A stretch of 64,000 nt of DNA, taken from positions 992,001-1,056,000 of the forward strand of contig QXJR01000026.1 of NCBI GenBank assembly GCA_020975725.1. Direction: 5' to 3'. The notes under the pieces were generated by a model. The model made no database searches. It worked only from the letters and a program-made list of their open reading frames with translations, and was not told the DNA's origin. Below, one piece after another: positions 24,389 through 32,607 of the stretch. This DNA comes from Picocystis sp. L7 (lineage: Eukaryota; Chlorophyta; Picocystophyceae; Picocystales; Picocystaceae). Numbering within the stretch: the first letter of the stretch is position 1; the number at the start of each line of letters is the position of its first letter. A program made the translations under genes and the position numbers.

Positions 24389-24473
24389 AGCCATCGATCG
24401 ATGGAAAAACGGACAATAGGAAAGGAGGTCGTTTCGATAGGGAAAACGGGGCGGGATCCATCCACTCGTGAAT

Positions 24474-24548
24474 CAACTTTTTATAACGAATCGTTACAAA
24501 AACGGTCCATTCGATAGGGGATTTTGGAATCCGGGTTACAAAATGTTG
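24474..24548. repeat. two further core-like sites outside the element
   Basis: The first (24474-24506) has arms CAACTTTTTATAA and TTACAAAAACGGT around a 7-bp spacer CGAATCG. The second (24517-24548) has a good right arm TTACAAAATGTTG and a degenerate left arm GGGGATTTTGGAA around 6 bp. They lie between the transposon and RPS3 and may be footprints, a tiny non-autonomous copy, or an older insertion. Confidence 0.5.
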
Positions 24549-24629
24549 GGAGAAAGGTTGGAAGGTGGGGATGGAGAGGAGAGGAGAGGGAAGGGGGCAC
24601 ATTCGACGTGTGGGTTTTTTGGGTCCAAC

Positions 24630-25711
24630 ATGGCGGCGCCCATCAGCAAGAAGAGGAAGGTGCGATCCGACGCCGAACGGAACGGAAACGATGGGAGAAC
24701 GGTGTACGAGATGGATGGACAACGCAGGAAGGTTAAGGATGGGCGCAAGCGAACGAACGAAGGATTCGGGAGGAAGAAACAGAGCGTGAAGGCGGCGGAC
24801 GACAGCCGAAACAGAGAAACACACCTACCTTGCAACACAAACCCAAACGCAAAGACGCATATGTGGCGAGCGTGGATCGATGGACGGTGGAAAAAACGTG
24901 TGAAACTGACGAGAAAGACCGTCCGAACCATGCGCACGTGCGATCTCTTCCACTCGGGAAAACGGGGGTTTCGTTTGGGGAACGCGAAAAATGCAAACTC
25001 GCGTTGAACCGCGAAACAAAACACGTTCTGCGTGCACGATGGACGTGCGGATGATGGCAGTTCGTGGCCGATGGCGTCTTCTACGCCGAGCTCAACGAAA
25101 TGCTCACGAGGGAACTGGCCGAAGACGGATACTCTGGCGTGGAAGTGAGAGTGACACCCATGCGAACCGAAATCATCATCCGAGCCACACGCACCCAAAA
25201 CGTGTTAGGAGAGAAAGGGCGCCGCATCCGTGAGCTCACATCCGTCGTACAGAAGAGGTTTGCCTTTGCGGAAGGGACCGTCGAGCTCTATGCAGAAAAG
25301 GTGCACAACAGGGGACTCTGCGCCATTGCACAGGCAGAATCCCTCCGATACAAGCTGCTGGGAGGACTGGCCGTACGCCGTGCGTGTTATGGTGTGCTCA
25401 GATACGTCATGGAAAATGGCGCCAAAGGTTGCGAGGTCATTGTCAGTGGAAAGCTGCGTGCTGCTCGTGCCAAATCCATGAAGTTTACGGATGGTTACAT
25501 GATCTCGTCCGGTGCTCCCAAGAGGGACTACATCGATAGTGCAGTGCGCCACGTTCTGCTGCGTCAGGGAGTGCTAGGCATCAAAGTGAAGATCATGCTT
25601 CCTTGGGATCCTTCTGGCAAGCAAGGACCCAAGAATCCCATGCCAGATCTCATCACCATTCACAACCCAAAGGAGGAAGAGGACCTCAGCGCAAAGCCTC
25701 TTGCGGCCTGA
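24630..25711 (+). CDS. RPS3: 40S ribosomal protein S3 (uS3), one intron
   Basis: This is a cytosolic small-subunit protein with a KH domain that helps form the mRNA entry channel. Exon 1 (24630-24659) encodes [11 protein letters not shown] 401-bp intron with AAG|GTGCGA donor and GGCAG|TTC acceptor (24660-25060) follows, and exon 2 (25061-25711) continues [13 protein letters not shown]. The join exactly restores the conserved eukaryotic N-terminus. The core is nearly textbook: [32 protein letters not shown] (KH GxxG-type loop), [20 protein letters not shown] and [20 protein letters not shown]. The spliced protein is 226 residues, with a tail slightly shorter than human (243). The recombinase transposon lies just upstream. 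Confidence 0.95.
24660..25060 (+). other. RPS3 intron 1
   Basis: GTGCGA donor and GGCAG acceptor, phase 0, 401 bp, the longest intron seen here. A CTGAC motif occurs near 24904, about 150 nt before the acceptor. Confidence 0.92.
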
Positions 25712-26864
25712 GAACTGTAAGATTAGATCCCTGCTTTCTGGATTGCCGATCTCTGCATCTGAGCACCCGACCTGTCCCATCTCTCCTTGCTCAAGTAGCA
25801 GTGATGGACACTGCATGTTGAATGAGGGTCTTCTTCCCTCTGGCAAATTTCTGCAGTGTTCACTGTTGTGAACCTGTTGTGAACCTGTTGTGAACTGGTT
25901 GGTAGGGTTTCTTTCTTTCCCTCTGTACGTTCACTTTCTGATCCGGTGTGGCGTTACGTCGACGATGATGTCCGTCACGTGTTCGAGAGCTGCTCGTGGA
26001 GCTCGATGGAGGAAGAAGGCGCGTCGTTGATGTCGTGTCAGGTTCTAAGTTCTATTACAAGTAAGGTGTCGCGCTCCTTATATAGTCGCGTTGGTTTGTT
26101 TGTCCAATGATTTATCATTGGTCTATTTTGCTGTGAGTGACACGAGTTTGTTGGGCTCAGTTGCTCGTTCCTCGGACGCACAGTTTGTTCAATCCCACGA
26201 AACGTTCGTCGGCCCACATGTCGATCTGTCGGTCGATCCTTTGGTTGGGGCTACCAGAGAGGAAAACTCCTTGGTTGGGGCTGTCCATGCCTCCAGTACT
26301 TCGGGTTCTTCAACACTGCATGCTTTTCGTGGGCTACCTTTGAATTGGGCAACCTTTCCCTCACAAGGATTGTCGCTGGACCTTCATCAGAGGTTTGATA
26401 GAACCAACCCGCTTTTGACGTCCTTGAACCAGGAATTTTCCAAGAATGATCTTGTTGGACGGCACCATTCCTTCTCAATAACATGGGGCAAGCATTTCCA
26501 CAGCCATTTCCTGATGACTTGCCAGATCCAGTGTGGAAATTCTTCCATGATGCGAGATGAGCGTGTCTTGACCATTGAAATACCACCACCCGTTTCTGGT
26601 CCGTTTTCTCACGGTTGCAGTTGAGTGGGATTAACACCCTTGCCCTTCAAGAAAGATGATCGCCTGTGATCCGATGGGGACGTGCTTGCAGTCTGGGACG
26701 GTCTCGACTCTCTAGATGTCATCCATGGTTGATCTTGCGTGGACAGAGGCCTTCTCGTTGCCTGGTATATCGACCCCGGCATGTCCACTTGGCTCCCAGG
26801 AAAAAAGGGGTCTGTTTCCCCGCCCCCGTGTTCCCCAAACCCGTCCACCCCACTCTCACCCAAG
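25712..26864. other. spacer with 11-bp tandem repeat and TATA-like motif
   Basis: No gene is recognised. Three perfect tandem copies of CTGTTGTGAAC occupy 25863-25895. On the minus strand near 26075-26082 there is TATATAAGG, preceded by about 550 bp of unfamiliar sequence. The frames at 26091-26624 (+) and 26251-26637 (-) overlap on opposite strands, and neither has a known motif. Confidence 0.4.
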
Positions 26865-26892
26865 GGAGGACTACTGCAATCGCCCCGATTTT

Positions 26893-26993
26893 GATTTTGG
26901 TGCAACTCGAGAGTTTTTGCTCGACCCGGGCAGATCGAGTTGCACCAAAATCTCATTTTGGTGCAACTCGAGGCCCCTGAATTGCACCAAAAT
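26893..26993. repeat. subterminal TTGGTGCAA motif array
   Basis: Four copies of TTGGTGCAA/TTGCACCAA alternate in orientation at about 26898, 26940, 26958 and 26982. More copies lie near 27084 and at the right end (30058, 30135). Such subterminal repeats are usual binding sites for Harbinger-type proteins. Here they could pair into hairpins. Confidence 0.55.
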
Positions 26994-27071
26994 GGTTTTC
27001 GGCCCTACGCCAACTGTCGGACCCGGGGGAGACTATCGACGGATTCGTCGATTAACCCGTCGCATTTAACC

Positions 27072-28394
27072 ATGGCCTTCAAGGAAAATTGGTGCAACAG
27101 GGTTTACGTCCTCGGAGGGGCTCGTCCTCGTGGTTCGAAAACCGATCGGCGGGAAGTCGACGATTCGATCGTGGACATGCCCTCGAGGATGGGGAGCGCG
27201 CTGTAGCGAAGGGAGCTCCGCGAAGAGTTCGACGAGGTGTCGGAACTCTTCGTGGAGTTCACCCAATTCTAGGAATATCGAGATGACGTTGTCGTCGTAC
27301 TCGAAAGGATCGTCCAGGCCATGGACGACTGCTTGGAGGACTTGAGGGAGGCGGAGCGCCGTTTCAACTTCGCCGGAGTGGTTGGGAACATCCCGCGCCC
27401 AATCGCCGACTTTGACGATGAGTGGTTGCGACAGCATTGTCGCTTCGTCGGCCGGGAGATACGGGAGCTCATGAGAATCCTCCATGTACCTCCCATCATC
27501 CGAGTGCCGGGATCTCGAAGGGTCTTCACCGGCAAGGAGGGAATGTTGGTGATGTTGCGACGCCTCGCAGGTTTGGAAAACCTATACCACCTCAGTGCAA
27601 CATTCGATCGCTTGCCAACCGTGATCTCGGAGTTGCATAAAGCCATGCTCGACCACGTCTATCCGTATGCCAAGCGAGCTTTGCGATTGGAGGTATGGGA
27701 GGATGAGCTCCCGCGATTGGCGCAGGAGTTGCATCAGCAAGGGTGCCTCATCCCAACATGTTGCGGGTTCATCGTTGGAACAATCTTCAAGATTCGAAGA
27801 CCGACGGATGGAGAGGATGCAGCGTATAATGGTTGGAAGAGGATGCACGCAACGAAGTAATAGGCTGTGGTCCTTGCCAATTTCATGATCGGGGACTACG
27901 ATGGTCCACATGCAGGCTCGGCTGGAGACGGGAACATCTTGCGTCGATCGAACGTGGAGGAACGGCTTCGAGCAATGAGCATTAGATTGGGAAGTACAAT
28001 CAGCGTCTATGGAGACGCTGCCTACTCCCTCTCAAGTGTCATTCATAGGCCGCACCGAGGGAACCGCGGAGCCCTCAGTCTGAGTGAGGCGGCCTTCAAC
28101 GAGGAGATGAGCTCGTTCCGGCAAACAGTGGAGTGGATGTTCGGGAAAATCAAGCAGCTCTGGCCGCTCGTGGGCGACAAAACGAGACGTTCGATCATGC
28201 TGCGTCAAACCGGTAAGGAGGATGTGATCGCCGCATTATTGACTAACTTTCACACGTGTCTTTGTGGTGGTGTCACCACCGACTACCTCGGCATCGCACC
28301 GCCGACGCTGCAAGAATACGAGAGGCTGATCTCTCGTGCGGGAGACGGTACGTGCGGTTGGAACATGCGCAAGCGACGTCGTCTTCGTTCGTGA
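27072..28394 (+). pseudogene. decayed Harbinger (HARBI1-like, DDE_Tnp_4) transposase
   Basis: One reading frame runs from ATG 27072 to the TGA at 28394 but is interrupted by TAG at 27204 and 27270 and by TAA-TAG at 27858-27863. The rest stays in frame, so decay is by point changes. Recognisable blocks are FIVGTIFKIRRPTDGEDAAYNGWKRMHA (normally F-x-D-G-T, so the first catalytic Asp is Val), GDYDGPHAGSAGDGNIL, VYGDAAYSLSS and the tail FRQTVEWMFGKIKQLWPL. N-terminal helices (LREAERRFNF onward) match the Harbinger-family region before the DDE core. It cannot make an active enzyme as it stands. Confidence 0.75.
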
Positions 28395-28852
28395 GGCTGA
28401 CTTTTTTTTCTACGTTGGTGTTTTTCTTTTCGGACAGTCGAGGCCATGGATCGCAGCTAGAAGGAAGGAAGAGAAGGAGACGAAGTTGGATTCCTCCACT
28501 TTCGTGCACGAACAAGTCGATGGAAGGTTCCAGCAAGAGGGTGTGCAAGAGTTTGCGCACTTTTGCACGTTCCCGTCGTCAGCAGCAGAGCTTCTCCTTC
28601 TTTCTTCAACATCAACTTCCTTCTTTCCAGCAACACTAGTCTTTATTGGGAAGGAGGAGCTGCTGCAAGGCTTGGGCAACCATCCTTGTCGGGACCAACT
28701 GCAAGAACCATCAATTGCAAATGGGCATGGGAGTTGTACTCCTGGAAGTGGACAGGAGAAGTGCTGTCAAACGCATTCAGTGAGAAGAAGCAACTAATAC
28801 ATTGGCGTCAAAACATTTGTAATACTACATGAAAGTCAATTACATTTACATC
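28395..28852. other. spacer between the two Harbinger genes
   Basis: 458 bp between convergent ORFs inside the element. Short overlapping frames show nothing recognisable. It probably holds the 3' UTRs. Confidence 0.4.
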
Positions 28853-29833
28853 CTAGTACCGGTCTTTTCCACTTCGCTCCTTGTTTGGAGGCTCGACTTC
28901 AACTTCGACTTCCTCGACTTGCGTCGAACGCTCGTATGTCAGAGAAGTAGTGATGGTCGAATGTCCTCCCAAGTGCCGCGTGAGGTATTCTTCCAATGGC
29001 ATTGGCTCCGGGAAGTGAGCCGGATTCTTGCAGAACAATCTCGACTGCACCTCGTATTCTCTCACTGCTCGGTCGTACGCTCTTTCTCGGCGCAACACCT
29101 TCAGCTCCTCGCGGAAGCAGGTCACCCGTCCTTCTCGTTCTCCAGTCGCGGAAGAGCGACGACGTCGCCCACCACCACGTCCATCAGCCTCGTCCGGCGA
29201 CGTGCTGGTAGGCGACGTCGATTGCTTTCGCTTCCCACCGCGCTGCAACTGGTGCTCCCGTAGGAGTTCGCCAAGTCGCTCCTTCTCCTCGCGAGCCAGA
29301 TTTTTCTGGCTGGCCTCCGCTCCTTTCCTCGCCTCCGCCTCCTCCATCCTTTCGCTGACCTCCTCGCACAGCTGGGCGAGTTCCTCGTCCACTCTCCCTC
29401 CTCCGCGACAAGTCGCTCGCAACGCTCCTTGCTCGTTGTCGCGGTGCAAGCGGATGATGTCCATCAATCGCCTCTGCACCACTTTTCGCTGCAATATCCA
29501 GCCGCCAAAGAGGTCGGGGTAGGAACCTCGCATCCGTTCCAACGGCAGCTTCCACGCGCTATTCTTCTCCACATTCGAGACCTTCTCGAAGAAGCAGCAT
29601 TCCTCGTCTAGGACGGTACGGAGGAGCGCCTTCTGGTGCGCGAGCGTCCACATCCGACCCCGGTTCTGCGTGGACGTGTTCGCACCAATTTTGTGTGCAT
29701 TCCTCGCTGGATCGCCGGCGTTGGGGCCATGCTCCTCGTCCCCTTCGACGTCGACGCTCTTCTCTGCTGACGGATGTTGCGCGCAGTCGCGGGCAACATC
29801 CGTGAGCAGAGGCTTGTTGTCGACACTGCCCAT
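28853..29833 (-). CDS. Harbinger-associated Myb/SANT-like DNA-binding protein
   Basis: This 326-residue protein is the second gene of the element. Residues about 60-135 hold a SANT/Myb-like trihelix (MWTLAHQKALLRTVLDEECC, then SAWKLPLERM and GGWILQRKVVQRRLMDIIR). A charged coiled coil follows (DEELAQLCEEVSERMEEAEARKGAEASQK and onward), then a basic patch (GGRRRRSSATGERE). The C-terminus includes YLTRHLGGHS and an acidic VEEVEVEVE tract. In this superfamily such proteins help carry the transposase to the element ends. I chose ATG 29833 as the first ATG in the frame. Unlike its partner gene, the frame is intact. Confidence 0.7.
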   Translation of the reverse strand: MGSVDNKPLLTDVARDCAQHPSAEKSVDVEGDEEHGPNAGDPARNAHKIGANTSTQNRGRMWTLAHQKALLRTVLDEECCFFEKVSNVEKNSAWKLPLERMRGSYPDLFGGWILQRKVVQRRLMDIIRLHRDNEQGALRATCRGGGRVDEELAQLCEEVSERMEEAEARKGAEASQKNLAREEKERLGELLREHQLQRGGKRKQSTSPTSTSPDEADGRGGGRRRRSSATGEREGRVTCFREELKVLRRERAYDRAVREYEVQSRLFCKNPAHFPEPMPLEEYLTRHLGGHSTITTSLTYERSTQVEEVEVEVEPPNKERSGKDRY

Positions 29834-30339
29834 TCCTGTCGCACGCGATCCGCGCGAGATCTGACCGTTAGCAATACCATATCGAGTACATCGGAACTCG
29901 TCGTTCAGCAGAACCGAACACACCTGTTCGATCGACCGTCACAGGAACATGCGTCATCGCCATCGGCGCATGGGCCGACGGTCGTCCTTGCCCACACGAC
30001 CTTCCCGCCAGTCCGTGAACAATCGAAATTTCGACAAGTGCCGCAGAAGACGTCTCGGTTGCACCAATCCAGTTGGTCCGGAATCAGAAGCCCACGGGCC
30101 CTCGAGAAAAGGGGAACATCATCACTCGAAATGAGTTGCACCAAAATCCGGGTTGACCCGATTTGCAGAAGTCCTCCAAGTCCTCCACGGGGAGAACGTG
30201 CACCCGACCTGGACCAACCGACCCTGACTTGTCCTCCCCTTGCCCCCCCTCCCCTGACCCTGTTCCTGACCCTGGTGCGAGGGTTGGATTCCCGCCTGAC
30301 CTGGGTGTCCACTTGGGTGGGAGGCAAGTATAATCCACC
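29834..30339. other. right end of the Harbinger element and SEC6 upstream region
   Basis: Includes the element's right terminal repeat (to 30177) and about 160 bp of remaining SEC6 promoter/5' UTR, rich in CCCCT/CCTGACC runs. No gene. Confidence 0.45.
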
Positions 30340-32607
30340 ATGTCTACACCCACCAAAGAGGCGATGCAGACAATGCAGCTGGAACAGATCGTCTCTAGGT
30401 CCAGGATGGAAGCTGTGGACGCATTGGCAAGGTTGATACCCAGTGCCACCCAGATGGGCTCCTTGCAAGAGCTACGAAAGGACTACGATGCATACCTAGA
30501 GGCCAACGGCACGAAACTGGCAGAAGTGTCCTCTACGAGGACAAATGAAATGGTGGGTGTGGTGAGAGGGGTAGAAGAAGCCGTGGACGCGGTGAAGTTC
30601 ATCGAGAGTACCCTTCGAAGCATAAGGAGCTTGACCGAAGACTGTCAGAGCTTGGTGACATCCAAACGAACCGTTCATGAGCTTTCCATCGTCAAACGAA
30701 ACCAAGAAAAGGTCATCGAACACGTAGAAATCGTGTCTTCAGTAGAGTCTAGAGCGCAAAAGATACAGGAGCTACTCCAGCACCCCTCGAATTTCGTACA
30801 GGCATACGAAAAACTTGCAGCGCTGGAAGCAGACATTGCTTCACTGCGGTTTGCCGTAGCAAAAGATCTCAAGGATCCCCACGAAAGCCTCAGGGCCTTG
30901 GAAGGATTTTTCGTGGAAGTTGAGAAGACTAACAGGCTGGCGGAAAATCACCTGTGGCATGTTTGTGATGACATCTTGAAACATTGCCAGAGCAAACCTT
31001 TTGAAGTTGTGGAATACGCCAAAGTAATCCAGTGCCAAGAGATAATAGAAAAAAAAAGACGCACCAACGGAATTTCGTACGCCGAAAAGCGATGGAGAGA
31101 CAAGTTCATCAAACGCCTGCAATCAAGAGCCAAGCAAAGACTTCATGCCATGGTCGAGCAAGCAGACTCTGGTGCTGCCTGTTCCAGTGATATATGTTTA
31201 GAGCTAACAGACAAAATGATGGGACTTGTGAGCTATTACGATCTAGTGAAACCCTGTTTTCCCCCAAACTATATGATATTTGAGGCAGTTCAAAAGACAT
31301 ACCACGAACAGATTATGTCAGTCGTCAACATTCTTGGAAAGCGATACAGGCACCTGTCCAACACCGAAATCATTGAGATTCTTTCTTTTGTTGAGAGCTA
31401 TCAAGACTTGATGCAGACACTAGACGTTAGTGAGCGAGAGCTGTGGATACCCGTTCACTCAGCAGACAACATTGAAGGCAAGGTCAATTCTGGTGTACGG
31501 TTTCTCCTGGCTGAGTACAGAAAGCGTCTCCTTGGCTCTCTCAAGTCATGGAACATGAAGTTGATGGAGCTGGAACTCAGTGATCCTCCCAAGCAAAAAA
31601 ATTCAGGCAGATGTTGGTCACCCACAATGGTTGACATGTTCCACAGTGTTAATGAACAAATAAATACAGTATCGGCGGTTGGAAGTGGTGCGCTGAAAGT
31701 ATTTGTGACAGAGGCCTGTTTAAGCAGCATCCTCAATTTCCAAGGAATGTACAAAGAGGGTGTCCGGTCTGTTTCTACTAAGGATGACCTGTATCTACAA
31801 AGAATGTCTGCCTGCATCAACAATGGATTGAGTGCGCATGACCTGACTGAAGAGTTGAGGGAATCTGTAGATGAGAGTATTGATGAGAGATATCATGGTA
31901 TTGTCAACGTCGAGAATGTGTGCCGAGGGTTCTTAGACGTTTGCAATGTGGCAGTCGATGCTACAGTCGAGCATATCTTTCGGGATCCTGGGTTCAAAAA
32001 GCTTCTTCAGCAACTGTTTGATAAGTTTTGGGCCAAGGGTCAAGTGACTACTTCTATCGTGCTGACATTAAAAGATTACTTGTACGAGCTGAAGGAGTAT
32101 ATTGATCCATCCTACTACAAGAGGCTCTGCGACAAGTGCATGCAAGAGCTATGCCAGATTTACATGGAGTGTGTTTTGGTCAGTGCCATTGGCATGCTGG
32201 AGGAGCAGAAGTTAGGTAGACTTGAAAAGGATCATGCAACCTTTGTCCAGTTCTTTTCAGAAATGGTGCAAATGAAAAGGGTGAAGGCTGCATTTCAGTT
32301 TATCCAAGACTATGTGGCCCTTGCCAGCGCTCCAAACATGGAGCGCTACAGCCTCTCGTACACCCTGCTATTGAAGAATCAAGCATGGTTCCCTTCTGAT
32401 CTAGCAGAGAAAATAGCCACACAAAGATTCGATGGACAGTTGTCCGACACGCAGCAGAGAATAAAGCAACTGCATGATCAATGGGAAAAAGAAGGCGCAC
32501 GTCAGCAACTGCCTCGCAAGGGGGCTCACCGACGGCTCCGTTCGTTAAACTTTCAGTTTTCGAATCGTCAAGCACCTGGATCTCAATCCAGTTCAGATGT
32601 TAATTGA
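30340..32607 (+). CDS. SEC6: exocyst complex subunit SEC6 (EXOC3)
   Basis: This 755-residue, mostly helical protein has the length and layout of EXOC3/SEC6, a rod-like subunit of the complex that tethers secretory vesicles to the plasma membrane. The N-terminus is coiled-coil-like (LRKDYDAYLEANGTKLAEV onward). Diagnostic blocks follow: HLWHVCDDIL, KRWRDKFIKRLQ, then YDLVKPCFPPNYMIFEAVQKTYHEQI at about 300-325 (SEC6 has CFPPxYxIF at this place), SFVESYQDLM, and LFDKFWAKGQVTTSIVLTLKDYLYELKEYIDPSYYKRL near 560-600. The frame is unbroken from the first ATG. A Harbinger-type transposon sits immediately upstream. Confidence 0.87.
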   Translation: MSTPTKEAMQTMQLEQIVSRSRMEAVDALARLIPSATQMGSLQELRKDYDAYLEANGTKLAEVSSTRTNEMVGVVRGVEEAVDAVKFIESTLRSIRSLTEDCQSLVTSKRTVHELSIVKRNQEKVIEHVEIVSSVESRAQKIQELLQHPSNFVQAYEKLAALEADIASLRFAVAKDLKDPHESLRALEGFFVEVEKTNRLAENHLWHVCDDILKHCQSKPFEVVEYAKVIQCQEIIEKKRRTNGISYAEKRWRDKFIKRLQSRAKQRLHAMVEQADSGAACSSDICLELTDKMMGLVSYYDLVKPCFPPNYMIFEAVQKTYHEQIMSVVNILGKRYRHLSNTEIIEILSFVESYQDLMQTLDVSERELWIPVHSADNIEGKVNSGVRFLLAEYRKRLLGSLKSWNMKLMELELSDPPKQKNSGRCWSPTMVDMFHSVNEQINTVSAVGSGALKVFVTEACLSSILNFQGMYKEGVRSVSTKDDLYLQRMSACINNGLSAHDLTEELRESVDESIDERYHGIVNVENVCRGFLDVCNVAVDATVEHIFRDPGFKKLLQQLFDKFWAKGQVTTSIVLTLKDYLYELKEYIDPSYYKRLCDKCMQELCQIYMECVLVSAIGMLEEQKLGRLEKDHATFVQFFSEMVQMKRVKAAFQFIQDYVALASAPNMERYSLSYTLLLKNQAWFPSDLAEKIATQRFDGQLSDTQQRIKQLHDQWEKEGARQQLPRKGAHRRLRSLNFQFSNRQAPGSQSSSDVN

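Larger units (their letters stand above)
21944..24390 (-). mobile_element. tyrosine-recombinase DNA transposon (Crypton-like) with inverted terminal sites
   Basis: A 2447-bp element bounded by a perfect 20-bp inverted repeat (CTCAACTTTTTGTAACGAGA at 21944-21963 and inverted at 24371-24390). Each end extends into a two-armed recombinase-type site. Just inside, both ends share more inverted similarity, such as GGGAAAGAT and GATATCGATGGA. It holds one long unbroken gene for a tyrosine recombinase on the minus strand. I see no convincing target duplication, as expected for recombinase-mobilised elements. Classical Cryptons lack terminal inverted repeats, so this may be a separate group. It lies between ALG8 and RPS3, 239 bp upstream of the RPS3 start. 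Confidence 0.78.
26865..30177. mobile_element. PIF/Harbinger-type DNA transposon
   Basis: A 3.3-kb element with two convergent genes as in PIF/Harbinger: a DDE transposase relic (+) and a Myb/SANT-like DNA-binding protein (-). Proposed ends start GGAGGACT[A/T]CTGCAA and are inverted. The similarity runs about 50 bp inward with small indels and includes GATTTTGGTGCAACTC on both sides. AAG flanks both ends (26862-26864 and 30178-30180), fitting the 3-bp target duplication of the family, though the usual target is TTA/TAA. The exact ends are my inference. It lies about 160 bp upstream of SEC6. Confidence 0.65.

Noticed and set aside
26091-26637. 177-codon (+) and 128-codon (-) overlapping frames behind RPS3
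   Set aside because: Neither shows a motif, and they exclude each other. I also considered a solo LTR because of TATATAAGG and a TGTTAATCC-like edge near 26634 on the minus strand, but found no matching end or duplication.
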